Of a stretch of 64,000 nucleotides of DNA, positions 37,092 to 45,156 are shown one piece after another. The translations under genes were made by a program, and so were the position numbers. Position 1 is the stretch's first letter, and each line of letters starts with the position of its first letter. Under the pieces are notes generated by a model. It did no database searches and had not been told where the DNA came from. It saw only the letters and a list, made by a program, of their open reading frames with translations. The DNA is from Methylocystis sp. ATCC 49242 (lineage in GTDB: Bacteria; Pseudomonadota; Alphaproteobacteria; Rhizobiales; Beijerinckiaceae): positions 3,106,356 through 3,170,355 of the forward strand of contig NZ_KE124774.1 of NCBI RefSeq assembly GCF_000188155.2, written 5' to 3'.

Positions 37092-40000
37092 TCACGCCGA
37101 GATCGCCACGCTCCCGTCGATGCGTCCGAGCAGGCCATTGGGCAGGCGCGGGCCGTTCGCCATGTAGCGGCCGCGGTCGCGCACCATCTTCGTCACGCCG
37201 GCGAAATCGAGCTTGCCGGAGCCGAGCAGCGGCACCTTCTCGACGACCAGAACTTCGGCCGGGACCATCAGATCGGCGGCGCCTTTCGACTTGGCGTAGG
37301 CCTGGAAATCGGCGCGCGTCGCGTTCTTCTCCTGCGTGACGAGCACGATGCGTTCGCCCTTGCGCGGATCGACCTCGGTGGCGGCGGCGGAGATCGCCTT
37401 GGGCCAGAGCTCCGCGGCGAGCTGCTCGATCGCGGCGAGCGAGACCATCTCGCCGCCGATCTTGGCGAAACGCTTGGCGCGTCCCTTGATCGTGACGAAG
37501 CCCTGCGCGTCGATCGTGACGATGTCGCCCGTGTCGTACCAGCCGCCCTCCGGCGGTTGCAGCACGCCGGGCCTGTCGGCCTTGAGATAGCCCATCATCA
37601 CATTGGGGCCGCGAACCAGCAGACGTCCGCCTTCCTCGACGCCCGGCACGGTTTCGAGCCTGTAATCGACGCCGGGCATGAGTCTTCCGACCGTGCCGAA
37701 TTTGTTGAACATCGGCGTGTTGAGCGCAAGCACCGGCGCCGTCTCCGTGACGCCGTAGCCTTCCAGAATCCTTATGCCGAATTTCTCGCTCCACACGTCG
37801 CGCGTCGACTGCTTCACCGGCTCCGCGCCCGCGACCACATAGCGTATCGAGCGGAAGTCATAGGCGTGGGCGGAACGCGCATAGCCGGCGAGGAATGTGT
37901 CCGTGCCGAAAAGGATCGTCGCGTTGGTTCCGTAAACCAGCTCCGGCACGATGCGGTAATGCAGCGGCGAGGGATAGAAATAAACCGGCACGCCCGAGAT
38001 CAGCGGAAGCATGAAGCCGATCGTCAGCCCGAAGCTGTGGAAGATCGGCAGCACGTTGAAGACCTTGTCGGCGCGGCCGAAGTCGATGCGCGCCGCCGCC
38101 TGCGCGGCGTTCGCCAGCATGTTCCGGTGCGAAAGCGCGACGCCCTTGGGCGCGCCCTCCGAGCCCGAGGTGAAGAGAATGGCGGCCATGTCGTCCGGCT
38201 TGCGCGCAACGACGGGCTTGGTGAAGCGCAGCATGGCGCGCAGCTTGTCGAAAAGCCCGATCGTTGCGCGGATATCTTCGAGATAGACCAGCTGGACCTT
38301 CTCCTCGATCGCGGCGACGAGCTTTTCCAGCTTGCCTTTCTCGATGAAGCCGCGCGAGGTGAGAATGGTCTTCACCTGGGCCGCTTCGCAGCCCGAGAGA
38401 ATATTCGCGGCGCCCGCGGTGAAATTGATCATCGCCGGCGCGCGGCCCGCCGACGTCACGGCGAGGAAGGCGACCCCCGCGCCATTGGCGTTGGGCAACA
38501 TGATTCCGATTGCGTCGCCCGGCTGTCCATAGGCGGCGATCTTCTCGCCGAGCGCGCGCGCGCCGACGAGGATCTTGCGATAGGTGAGCTTGCCCGTGAT
38601 CGGGTCTTCGAGCGCGACGCGCGAAAAACCGTGCTTGTCGGCGGCGCGGACCACCGCCTCGAATAATGTCTCGTCCGTCCTCGTCGTGCGGAAGATGAGA
38701 TCCGACATGATCTGATAGAGCGCCGCGCCGGCGGCCATGCGCCGCGCCTTGCCCTTCAGCTCGTCATCGACGGTGAGGCGCACCGGCTCCTGAACCGTCA
38801 GCGTGAATTTCGGGAACCAGCGGCGGCGCGCCTGTTCGCGGGTGAGGCGCGAGAACATCGTCGCCTCGGGACCGTCGATCCTCACGGGCACGACCATGGC
38901 GCCGGATTTCTCGGCGATCAGCCCGGCGCCGTCATAGACCTTCATCAGGCTTCCGGTGACGGTGAGGCGCCCTTCGGGAAAGATCACCAGCGGATCGCCC
39001 GCCTTCACGGCGTTGACCAGCGTGCGCGTGCCGAGCGGCTTCGACGGATCGAGCGGAATGGCGCGGGTGAGTTTCAGGAAGGGCTTCACCCACCAGCGCT
39101 GCGAAATGCCGTGGTCGATGGCGAAAACGGGCTCCTTCGGCATGACGGAGAGAATCGCCGCCGCGTCCAGAAAGCTCACATGATTGAGCGCGACGATGGG
39201 ATTGGGCCCCGCCTTCTCGAAATTCTCCAGTCCCTTCACCTCCAGCCGGTAGAAGGCGCGAAAGAAGATCGAGAGGACGTCGAGCAAGGGGTTCCTGACG
39301 ACCGCCTTCCAGATCCAGACCGCCGACAGCAACGCGACGACGGCCATGCCGATGAGAAGATGCGCGAGCGAGACGCCGTAGCTCTGCAGGCCGGCGACGG
39401 CCAGTCCGCCGATGGCCATGAAGGCGGCGTTGTGCACATTGACCGCCGCGACCGTGCGGGCGCGCTCCGACGGTTCGCTCTGCGCCTGAATGGCGGCGAA
39501 GGCGGGAACGATCATCAGGCCGCCGGCGAGCGCGAGAAGGCCGAGATCGATCGTCGCGCGCCAGGCGCCGGGCTGCGCGAAATAGGCGGCGGGGCCGAGA
39601 TCGGCGGCGCCCTCATGCATCGGCTGCAGCAGCAGCGAAAGGCCGAGATCGCCGGATACGAAGGCGATGATCGCCGAGCCGACGGCGGCCGGCAGAAGCA
39701 CGATCCTGCCATGCAGCAGGAAGGCGGCGAGGCCGGAGCCCACGGCGATGGCGATGGCGAAGACGGCGAGATGGATCGTGACGACGCTTTCCGAACCATG
39801 CAGCACATGCGTCACGAGCGGCGGCATCAGTGACATTGCGATGGAGCCGAAGAGCCAGAAGAGGCTGGTCACGCCGGTGAGGCGCGACAGCGTCCGGTCG
39901 GCGCGCAGCACGCGCAGCAGGCGGTAGGTCGAGCGAAAGATGTTGGCGTCGATCCTCAGCCCGGCGGCGGCGCTCTGCGTCGGGGGAATGAACCAGGCGG

Positions 40001-40553
40001 CGGCGTAGCTCGCGACGGCGACGACCATGATCCCGACAGCGAAGGCGATGTCGCCATGCGACTCCATCGCGAAACCGCCGGCGATCGTGCCGGTGAGAAT
40101 GGCGATGAAGGTCGCGCTTTCGACGAGCGCGTTGCCGGCCGGCAATTCCTCGCGGGTCAGATGATCGGGCAGGATGCCGTATTTCACGGGGCCGAACAAC
40201 GCGCCCGTAATTCCGAACAGAACCAATGCCGCAAAGAGCGTCGGAACGTCGCCCAGAACAAAGCCCGTGGCGGAGACGCTAGCGACGCCGATTTCCGCTA
40301 GGCTGAGACGGCGGGCGATCAGCGCCTTGTCGTATTTGTCGGCGAGTTCGCCGCCCAGGCCGGACAGCAGGAAGAAGGGCGCGATGAAAAGCGCCCCCGC
40401 AAGGGTCACGAGCGAAGCGCCCGCATCCCCGCCGATCTTGAAGAGGATCAGCAAAACGAGCGCGTTCTTGAGGAAATTGTCGTTGAAGGCCGCGAAGAAC
40501 TGGCGCCAGAACAGGGGCGCGAAACGGCGCGTTGCGAGAAGCGACTGCGACAT
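37092..40553 (-). CDS. Three-domain MFS / 1-acyl-glycerophosphate acyltransferase / acyl-ACP synthetase
   Basis: A 1153-aa fusion. Residues 1 to about 420: twelve-helix LplT-like lysophospholipid flippase of the MFS (FAPLFWRQFFAAFNDNFLKNAL). About 440-640: PlsC-type acyltransferase with the HX4D motif at H458-D463 (NHVSFLD) and FPEGRLT. About 680 to the end: AMP-dependent acyl ligase with FTSGSEGAPKG near residue 790. This corresponds to the Aas/LplT system, which re-imports lyso-PE and reacylates it at the membrane; all three steps are in one chain. Start placed at 40553 where family homology begins; no good ribosome site is visible. Confidence 0.92.
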   Translation of the reverse strand: MSQSLLATRRFAPLFWRQFFAAFNDNFLKNALVLLILFKIGGDAGASLVTLAGALFIAPFFLLSGLGGELADKYDKALIARRLSLAEIGVASVSATGFVLGDVPTLFAALVLFGITGALFGPVKYGILPDHLTREELPAGNALVESATFIAILTGTIAGGFAMESHGDIAFAVGIMVVAVASYAAAWFIPPTQSAAAGLRIDANIFRSTYRLLRVLRADRTLSRLTGVTSLFWLFGSIAMSLMPPLVTHVLHGSESVVTIHLAVFAIAIAVGSGLAAFLLHGRIVLLPAAVGSAIIAFVSGDLGLSLLLQPMHEGAADLGPAAYFAQPGAWRATIDLGLLALAGGLMIVPAFAAIQAQSEPSERARTVAAVNVHNAAFMAIGGLAVAGLQSYGVSLAHLLIGMAVVALLSAVWIWKAVVRNPLLDVLSIFFRAFYRLEVKGLENFEKAGPNPIVALNHVSFLDAAAILSVMPKEPVFAIDHGISQRWWVKPFLKLTRAIPLDPSKPLGTRTLVNAVKAGDPLVIFPEGRLTVTGSLMKVYDGAGLIAEKSGAMVVPVRIDGPEATMFSRLTREQARRRWFPKFTLTVQEPVRLTVDDELKGKARRMAAGAALYQIMSDLIFRTTRTDETLFEAVVRAADKHGFSRVALEDPITGKLTYRKILVGARALGEKIAAYGQPGDAIGIMLPNANGAGVAFLAVTSAGRAPAMINFTAGAANILSGCEAAQVKTILTSRGFIEKGKLEKLVAAIEEKVQLVYLEDIRATIGLFDKLRAMLRFTKPVVARKPDDMAAILFTSGSEGAPKGVALSHRNMLANAAQAAARIDFGRADKVFNVLPIFHSFGLTIGFMLPLISGVPVYFYPSPLHYRIVPELVYGTNATILFGTDTFLAGYARSAHAYDFRSIRYVVAGAEPVKQSTRDVWSEKFGIRILEGYGVTETAPVLALNTPMFNKFGTVGRLMPGVDYRLETVPGVEEGGRLLVRGPNVMMGYLKADRPGVLQPPEGGWYDTGDIVTIDAQGFVTIKGRAKRFAKIGGEMVSLAAIEQLAAELWPKAISAAATEVDPRKGERIVLVTQEKNATRADFQAYAKSKGAADLMVPAEVLVVEKVPLLGSGKLDFAGVTKMVRDRGRYMANGPRLPNGLLGRIDGSVAISA

Positions 40554-40654
40554 GGCTTGAAATCCGTGCGGGCGAGGCCGGCGACAATGACCCGATCTCA
40601 TTTAAGGATCGGTCAAAACGCCGGCCGATTGCGAGGAAAAAGGGGCGCCTTTCG

Positions 40655-40930
40655 TTACGCCGCCTTGGAGACGTCCATCAGCAGGCGTTCGGTCTTGGCG
40701 TCCTCGATGCGGTTGAGGAGCTTTTCCGCCTCCTGATTGTCGCGGATCGTCTTGGTCACGATGATGCAGGACTGCACCAGCATCACGATCCCCATGGCGA
40801 GAAAACCCTTCATCCAATGGTCGATCGGCATGAGGAACACGCCGCCGCCGACCATGACGAGCGACAGGATGAAGGTGGCGTAGGAGAAGGTGACGAAGGC
40901 GGAAGAGTGTTTGATCGGTTGCGAGGTCAT
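40655..40930 (-). CDS. YiaA/YiaB two-helix inner membrane protein
   Basis: A 91-aa membrane protein with two closely spaced transmembrane helices (AFVTFSYATFILSLVMVGGGVFLM and WMKGFLAMGIVMLVQSCIIVTKTIRD), matching the yiaA/B two-helix domain family. The C-terminal cytoplasmic tail is charged. AAGGA precedes the ATG. It is third in the minus-strand order coiled-coil protein, PspA-like protein, YiaA, 29 nt after the PspA-like gene. Such YiaA proteins commonly travel with PspA in alphaproteobacteria; function unknown. Confidence 0.82.
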   Translation of the reverse strand: MTSQPIKHSSAFVTFSYATFILSLVMVGGGVFLMPIDHWMKGFLAMGIVMLVQSCIIVTKTIRDNQEAEKLLNRIEDAKTERLLMDVSKAA

Positions 40931-40959
40931 TTGATTTGTCCTTTGAATTGGGGGCGCGC

Positions 40960-41649
40960 TCAGGCGCCGGCCTTTTCCTTGAGCCTTGCGAGAACGGCCG
41001 ACGCGCGCGGCTTCACCGGCGGGCCGAAGCCTTCGTTGGCGAGCGTCTCGTTGAGGTTTTCGGCCGTCGGCTCCGCGTCCAACGCGTCGAGCGCCGCTTC
41101 CGCCGCGCAGACTTCCGCCTGTTGTTCCCGCAGCCTTGCGAGCGTCGCCTCGGCCTCGGAGAGCGTCGACTGATAGCAGGGCGCCTCCTCCAGCCGGCCG
41201 CGGCGGGCGACGCGCACCGCCTGCGCGGCGCGGGCGATGCGGCGGCCGCGTTCGAGCTCGGCGAGACGCGCCGACTGGTTGCGCACATGGCGCTCGAGCT
41301 TTCCGATCTCGGCGACGAAAATTGCGCGCGCCCTGTCGGCGGCCTGCGCGTCGCCTTCGAGCGCGGCGATGCTCTCGGCGGCCTTTTGCGCCAGATCCTC
41401 GCGCCCGCCCCTGAGCGCCTCGACGGCGCGGGCTTCGAGTTCCGCTATCTGCGCGCGCGTCGCGGCGAGTTTCTGCTCCTCGCTGCGGTCCTGCGCGATG
41501 GCGATGGCGAGCGCCTTTTTTGCGCGATCGACGCTCGCCGCCGCGTCGCGCATCTGCTGGTCCAGCAGCGAAAGGGCGTGGCGGTCGGCGAGACGCTCCT
41601 CGGCCTCGAAAGCGCGTCCTCTGAGAAGGGTGACGACGGTCTTGAACAT
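40960..41649 (-). CDS. PspA/IM30 family protein
   Basis: A 229-aa, almost entirely coiled-coil protein with the PspA/IM30 start MFKTVVTLLRGRAFEAEERLADRHALSLLDQQMRDA. PspA/IM30 proteins assemble into ESCRT-III-like rods and protect the cytoplasmic membrane under stress. The C-terminal region after about residue 190 differs from enterobacterial PspA. GGGAG precedes the ATG. Two GAAC-N3-GTTC palindromes lie 17-52 nt upstream of the start codon. There is no pspF or sigma-54 signature around, so regulation is likely by the divergent TetR protein. Confidence 0.82.
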   Translation of the reverse strand: MFKTVVTLLRGRAFEAEERLADRHALSLLDQQMRDAAASVDRAKKALAIAIAQDRSEEQKLAATRAQIAELEARAVEALRGGREDLAQKAAESIAALEGDAQAADRARAIFVAEIGKLERHVRNQSARLAELERGRRIARAAQAVRVARRGRLEEAPCYQSTLSEAEATLARLREQQAEVCAAEAALDALDAEPTAENLNETLANEGFGPPVKPRASAVLARLKEKAGA

Positions 41650-41665
41650 TGCGGCTCTCCCAATA

Positions 41666-41678
41666 TGAACGGCGTTCA
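41666..41678. promoter_or_regulatory. Palindromic operator, site 1
   Basis: Perfect palindrome TGAAC-GGC-GTTCA upstream of the PspA-like gene. Identical half-sites and spacing to the neighbouring site at 41687; centres are 22 bp apart (two helical turns). Confidence 0.65.
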
Positions 41679-41686
41679 AGCAGAAT

Positions 41687-41701
41687 TTGAACTTGGTTCA
41701 A
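41687..41701. promoter_or_regulatory. Palindromic operator, site 2
   Basis: Perfect palindrome TTGAAC-TTG-GTTCAA, on the same face of the helix as site 1. Tandem placement ahead of the PspA-like start fits cooperative repressor binding, most simply by the TetR protein at 42609. Confidence 0.65.
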
Positions 41702-41829
41702 TTTCTGTTGGGACGGTGGAGCGGGCGGGGACTTCGACTCCACGAGAAAACGAGCCTGCCTGCCGTGACGCGGGCGGATTTCGGCAGCCGTTGTCGACGC
41801 GGGGGCCGGAAAGGTCGATCAGCAGGAAA

Positions 41830-42498
41830 TCAGACGGAAAACTCGGGGGCCCGAAAAACAGGCGCGGCTCGGGAGGTGTCCATCTCGTCGAACCTGCGCC
41901 GCCCGGCGCGGTCCTTGACGCCTTTCTCGCCGCGTTCCGCAGCTCGCAGACCGATCTGGACCAGCTGGTCGAGCAAGGCCTGTTCGACTTCGGCCGTCCG
42001 GTTGTCGCCGGAGCGTCCGGTCTGCTGTTCGACGCTGGCGGGACGCGGCTTCCTCGCATCCGCGGCGTTCGCGGGATCGCCGTCGCTCCCTTCGCGCCGC
42101 CGGCTCTGCAGGTCGAAGAAGCGCGTGGCCTGGCGCTCGACGCGGCCTTGCAGGCGCGCAATCTGCGAAGACATGTTCGCCTCGGCCCTTTTCGCGGCCT
42201 CGATCACGGCGTTATGCGCCGCGATCTCTGCCGCCGCCAGCCGCGCCAGCTCCGGATTCTCGTCCGCGCTGGCCTTGATCCAGCGCAACTGCTCCATCTT
42301 CCGCCGGGCGTCGGCCACGCGCTGGTCCTGCAGTTCCGCCCGCGTGAAGGCCGCCGCCAGATCCCTTTTCGACCGCTCCAGCGCCCGGCCCACCTCCCGA
42401 ATCTGGACGTCGAGGGAGCGAACGAGGCGCGGTTCGCTTCCTCGCGGCTGTCTTGCGGCGCCGGCGGTCGCGTCAGTGGGCGAAACGGGGGAGAGCAT
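41830..42498 (-). CDS. Coiled-coil protein, PspA-like cluster
   Basis: A 222-aa protein with long charged helices from about residue 28 to 130 (VRSLDVQIREVGRALERSKRDLAAAFTRAELQDQRVADARRKMEQL in parts) and a polar, probably disordered C-terminus. It is weakly PspA/IM30-like in composition but lacks the MF-amphipathic N-terminus. GAGGAAC precedes the ATG at 42498. It is first in the minus-strand cluster, 180 nt upstream of the PspA-like gene, which has its own operators. Possibly a partner in an ESCRT-III-type assembly. Function unknown. Confidence 0.6.
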   Translation of the reverse strand: MLSPVSPTDATAGAARQPRGSEPRLVRSLDVQIREVGRALERSKRDLAAAFTRAELQDQRVADARRKMEQLRWIKASADENPELARLAAAEIAAHNAVIEAAKRAEANMSSQIARLQGRVERQATRFFDLQSRRREGSDGDPANAADARKPRPASVEQQTGRSGDNRTAEVEQALLDQLVQIGLRAAERGEKGVKDRAGRRRFDEMDTSRAAPVFRAPEFSV

Positions 42499-42513
42499 GT
42501 TCCTTCCTCACAT

Positions 42514-42526
42514 AGACCATTGTTCA
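42514..42526. promoter_or_regulatory. Degenerate third operator
   Basis: AGACC-ATT-GTTCA keeps 8 of 10 positions of the TGAAC-N3-GTTCA palindrome and lies between the divergent starts of the coiled-coil gene and tetR, where autoregulation would be expected. Confidence 0.4.
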
Positions 42527-42608
42527 GCCGTCGAGTTTAGGTAATGCTCAGCTGCTTCTCAACGCGCGGTTGCAGAGGCTTGAGAATGTGGCGAAGGGAA
42601 AGTTGCGG

Positions 42609-43235
42609 GTGAGCGTAAAAACTAGGGAAAATGCCGCCGAACGCCGCCCCCCGTTGCGCGATCGCCTGATTTCGGCGGCCGAGCAGGCGATTGCCGGGCG
42701 CGGGCTCTCGGGGCTCAAGGCGCGCGATCTCGCCGCATCCGCAGGCTGCGCGCTCGGCGCGATCTACACGGCCTTCGCCGATCTCGACGAGTTGATCCTG
42801 CGCGTCAACGTCCGCACGCTGGAGCGGCTGGAGGCGGCGCTCGACGCGGCGCTTCGCTCGACCGATCCGGCGCAGGCGCTGCCCGCCCTCGCCCGCGCCT
42901 ATCTGGATTTCGCGCGTCGCGAGGAGCCGAGCTGGCGCGCCCTCTTCCAGCATCGCCTGCCGCAGGGCGCGACGGTGCCGGAGTGGTACGCCGAAGCGCG
43001 CAACCGTCTCTTCGGGCGGCTGGAGGCGCCGCTCGCCGCGCTGCTGCCGTCGCAGGACGCCGCCGCCCGCGCGCGGCTGGCGCGCACTCTGTTTTCCGCC
43101 GTGCACGGCGTCGTCGCGCTGGGGCTGGAGGAGAAGCTCGCCGATACGCCGCCGGCGCTGCTAGACGCGCAGCTGGAGACATTGGTGCGCCTCGTCGCCG
43201 CCGGCCTCTCGCAGGAGACGGGCCGCTTGCCTTGA
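42609..43235 (+). CDS. TetR/AcrR family transcriptional regulator
   Basis: A 208-aa regulator with an N-terminal TetR HTH (RDRLISAAEQAIAGRGLSGLKARDLAASAGCALGAIYTAFADLDEL, read in parts) and a C-terminal ligand domain of the WHG/TetR_C_33 type (WRALFQHRLPQ, ...EWYAEARNRLF). It is divergent from the PspA-like cluster, and the shared region carries a degenerate copy of the tandem palindromes found upstream of the PspA-like gene. It is therefore the likely repressor of that cluster and of itself; the ligand is unknown. No ATG fits; GTG at 42609 has AAGGGAAAG upstream, with GTG 42588 and TTG 42570 as longer alternatives. Confidence 0.85.
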   Translation: MSVKTRENAAERRPPLRDRLISAAEQAIAGRGLSGLKARDLAASAGCALGAIYTAFADLDELILRVNVRTLERLEAALDAALRSTDPAQALPALARAYLDFARREEPSWRALFQHRLPQGATVPEWYAEARNRLFGRLEAPLAALLPSQDAAARARLARTLFSAVHGVVALGLEEKLADTPPALLDAQLETLVRLVAAGLSQETGRLP

Positions 43236-43260
43236 GCGGCGCGAGCTGACATAGGCGCGC

Positions 43261-44001
43261 ATGACCTATCTTCTTCTTTTCGCGGTCGCGATCTGGGCGG
43301 GCGCGCAAAATGCGCTCGCCGGCGGCGGCTCCTTTCTCATCCTGCCGACGTTGATGTTCACCGGGATGGACGCGCTCGCCGCCAACATCACCTCCTGCGT
43401 GGCGCTGTTTCCCGCGCAGCTCGCGACCGGCTGGACCGGGCGTCGGCTCGCGGCGGGCGTCGGCCCGCTCTCCTTGCGCGGGCTTTTCGCCATCAGCATC
43501 GTCGGCGGGGCCATCGGCGCCGTCATTCTGCTCGGCACGCCGCGCGGCCTTTTCGCGCGGCTCGTGCCCTGGCTCGTGCTGTTCGCGACCGGAATTTTCG
43601 CCTGGGGCAGCTTCCTTCGCAAACCCGGCGAGAGCCATGCGCATCTCTCTGCGCCGGGCGCGGGTCTGGCGCAATTTCTCATCGCCACCTATGGCGGCTA
43701 TTTCGGCGGAGGCGCGGGCTTCCTCATGGTCGCGGCCCTGACCATGGCGGGGCAGGCCGTGCGTGTCGCGAGCGCGACGAAGAATGTGCTCGCGGGCGTG
43801 ATGAACGCCTCGGCTGTCGCGATCTTCCTGTTTTCGCCCGATCTGCACTGGACGCAGGCGCTGATCACCGCCGCCGGCGCAACGATCGGCGGCGTCGCGG
43901 GCGGGCGCCTCATCCATCACATCGACGAGAAGATTCTGCGCGCCTTCATCATCGTCATCGGCGCGGCGTTGACGGTGGGTCTGTTCATCAAGGCGGGGTG
44001 A
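43261..44001 (+). CDS. TauE/SafE family transporter
   Basis: A 246-aa polytopic membrane protein with about eight helices in the sulfite/organosulfonate exporter (TauE/SafE, DUF81) family: AGAQNALAGGGSFLILPTLMFTG at the N-terminus, with the repeated half starting near FLIATYGGYFGGGAGFLMVAAL. The G-G-G-x-F pattern is in both halves, as is typical. The substrate is unknown. It starts 25 nt after the TetR stop on the same strand and may be part of that transcription unit. Confidence 0.88.
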   Translation: MTYLLLFAVAIWAGAQNALAGGGSFLILPTLMFTGMDALAANITSCVALFPAQLATGWTGRRLAAGVGPLSLRGLFAISIVGGAIGAVILLGTPRGLFARLVPWLVLFATGIFAWGSFLRKPGESHAHLSAPGAGLAQFLIATYGGYFGGGAGFLMVAALTMAGQAVRVASATKNVLAGVMNASAVAIFLFSPDLHWTQALITAAGATIGGVAGGRLIHHIDEKILRAFIIVIGAALTVGLFIKAG

Positions 44002-44103
44002 AGCGTCGAAACAACGCAATTTGACGCCCGCTGGTCAGACAACGGCAAGGTTTCCAAAGTTAAGGTGAAGTCGCCTCAGGAAGAGGCGTTGACCGAGACC
44101 GCC

Positions 44104-44403
44104 ATGCCCGCACCCTCCCTAGAAAAAGGCAAGTCCAAAGTTTCCCCCGTCGACGAAAGGCGGACGGCCGCCCGCCTGAAAGCCTATGCGGAAGCCTGGG
44201 CCGACCCGGGCGGAATGGAGCCGGCGATACCCTGCAAGGTCATCGACATTTCCGGCGGAGGGGCGAAGCTCGACTGCCAGGCGACGCTCCCGGAGAGATT
44301 CACGCTGCATGTCGGCGCGGCGAAGCACGCGGCGCATGTGATCTGGCGTCGCCAGACCCAGGTCGGTGTCGAATTCGAAAAGTCGGCGAAGAAGCTCCCC
44401 TGA
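44104..44403 (+). CDS. PilZ-like domain protein
   Basis: A 99-aa protein with ERRTAARLKAYA, CKVIDISGGGAKLDC and a final VIWRRQTQVGVEFE, the layout of a PilZ beta-barrel: a basic RxxxR-like stretch, D/N-x-S-x-x-G motif and hydrophobic strand. In the DISGGGAKL motif the usual second cyclic-di-GMP residues are replaced by Gly, so binding is plausible but unproven. A GTG at 44065 is an alternative start with 13 more residues; neither has a strong ribosome site. Confidence 0.8.
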   Translation: MPAPSLEKGKSKVSPVDERRTAARLKAYAEAWADPGGMEPAIPCKVIDISGGGAKLDCQATLPERFTLHVGAAKHAAHVIWRRQTQVGVEFEKSAKKLP

Positions 44404-44410
44404 TCGGGAG

Positions 44411-45001
44411 TTACTTTCCCGCCGCCTTCATGATTTCCGGGATGAGCGTCGTCGCGGCGGCGGAAGGCGTCAGCGGGCCGACGAATTTGTAGGCGATGGT
44501 TCCGTCGCCCTTCACGACGAAGGTTTCGGGCACGCCATAGACGCCGAAGTCGATCGCCGTGCGCCCCGCCGGATCGACGCCGACGCGCTGGAACGGATTG
44601 CCGACACCCTGCAGGAAGGCGAGCGCATTGGCGGTCTCGTCCTTGTAGGAGAGGCCATAGATTTCGACGCCCTTCGCCTTCAGCGCCTCGTCTCGCGCAA
44701 TCGACATCAGGACCGGGTGCTCCTGACGGCAGGGCGCGCACCAGCTCGCGAAGACATTGACCACGCTGACATGGCCCTTGCGCAGGTCTTCGGTCGTCAG
44801 CCCCGGAACGTCGGCGAGGCCCTCGAGCGCCGGCAGGTCGAAAGTCGGCGCGGGCTTTCCGATAAGCGCGGACGGAATGCGCGAGGCGTCGCCCGCGAAC
44901 AGGCGGATGAGGAACAGTCCCGCGAGCAGCGCAAACAGCGCGAGCGGCAGGAAACGCAGGGCCGAGCGCGGCTCCTGCGGCGTCACGGTCGGCTCGGTCA
45001 C
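44411..45001 (-). CDS. ccmG: Thiol:disulfide interchange protein CcmG (DsbE)
   Basis: A membrane-anchored periplasmic thioredoxin (196 aa) that keeps apocytochrome c or CcmH reduced during cytochrome c maturation. One N-terminal helix (ALFALLAGLFLIRLFAG) and then the thioredoxin domain with active site WCAPC (C88 and C91) and the cis-Pro motif GVPETFVV. Its start overlaps the ccmD stop by 4 nt. Confidence 0.93.
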   Translation of the reverse strand: MTEPTVTPQEPRSALRFLPLALFALLAGLFLIRLFAGDASRIPSALIGKPAPTFDLPALEGLADVPGLTTEDLRKGHVSVVNVFASWCAPCRQEHPVLMSIARDEALKAKGVEIYGLSYKDETANALAFLQGVGNPFQRVGVDPAGRTAIDFGVYGVPETFVVKGDGTIAYKFVGPLTPSAAATTLIPEIMKAAGK

Positions 45002-45156
45002 GCCGCGTCTCCCTCATCGCGCTGGCCCGCGGCGCCGAAGCGCGCGAGTTCGGAGCGCAGGCGCCGGTAGTCGAGGATGATGCGCATCGCGACGCCGCCG
45101 ATCACGACGAAGGCGACGCCGTAGGCGAGGATGATGAAGCTTGCATGTTCGCTCAT
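44998..45156 (-). CDS. ccmD: Heme exporter protein CcmD
   Basis: A 52-aa single-helix membrane protein (FIILAYGVAFVVIGGVAMRIILDYRRLRSEL) with the CcmD pattern of a helix followed by basic D-Y-R-R-L-R. It releases holo-CcmE from the CcmABCD complex. It overlaps ccmC at its start and ccmG at its stop by 4 nt each. Its size is below usual gene-finder cut-offs, but the place between ccmC and ccmG leaves little doubt. Confidence 0.88.
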   Translation of the reverse strand: MSEHASFIILAYGVAFVVIGGVAMRIILDYRRLRSELARFGAAGQRDEGDAA

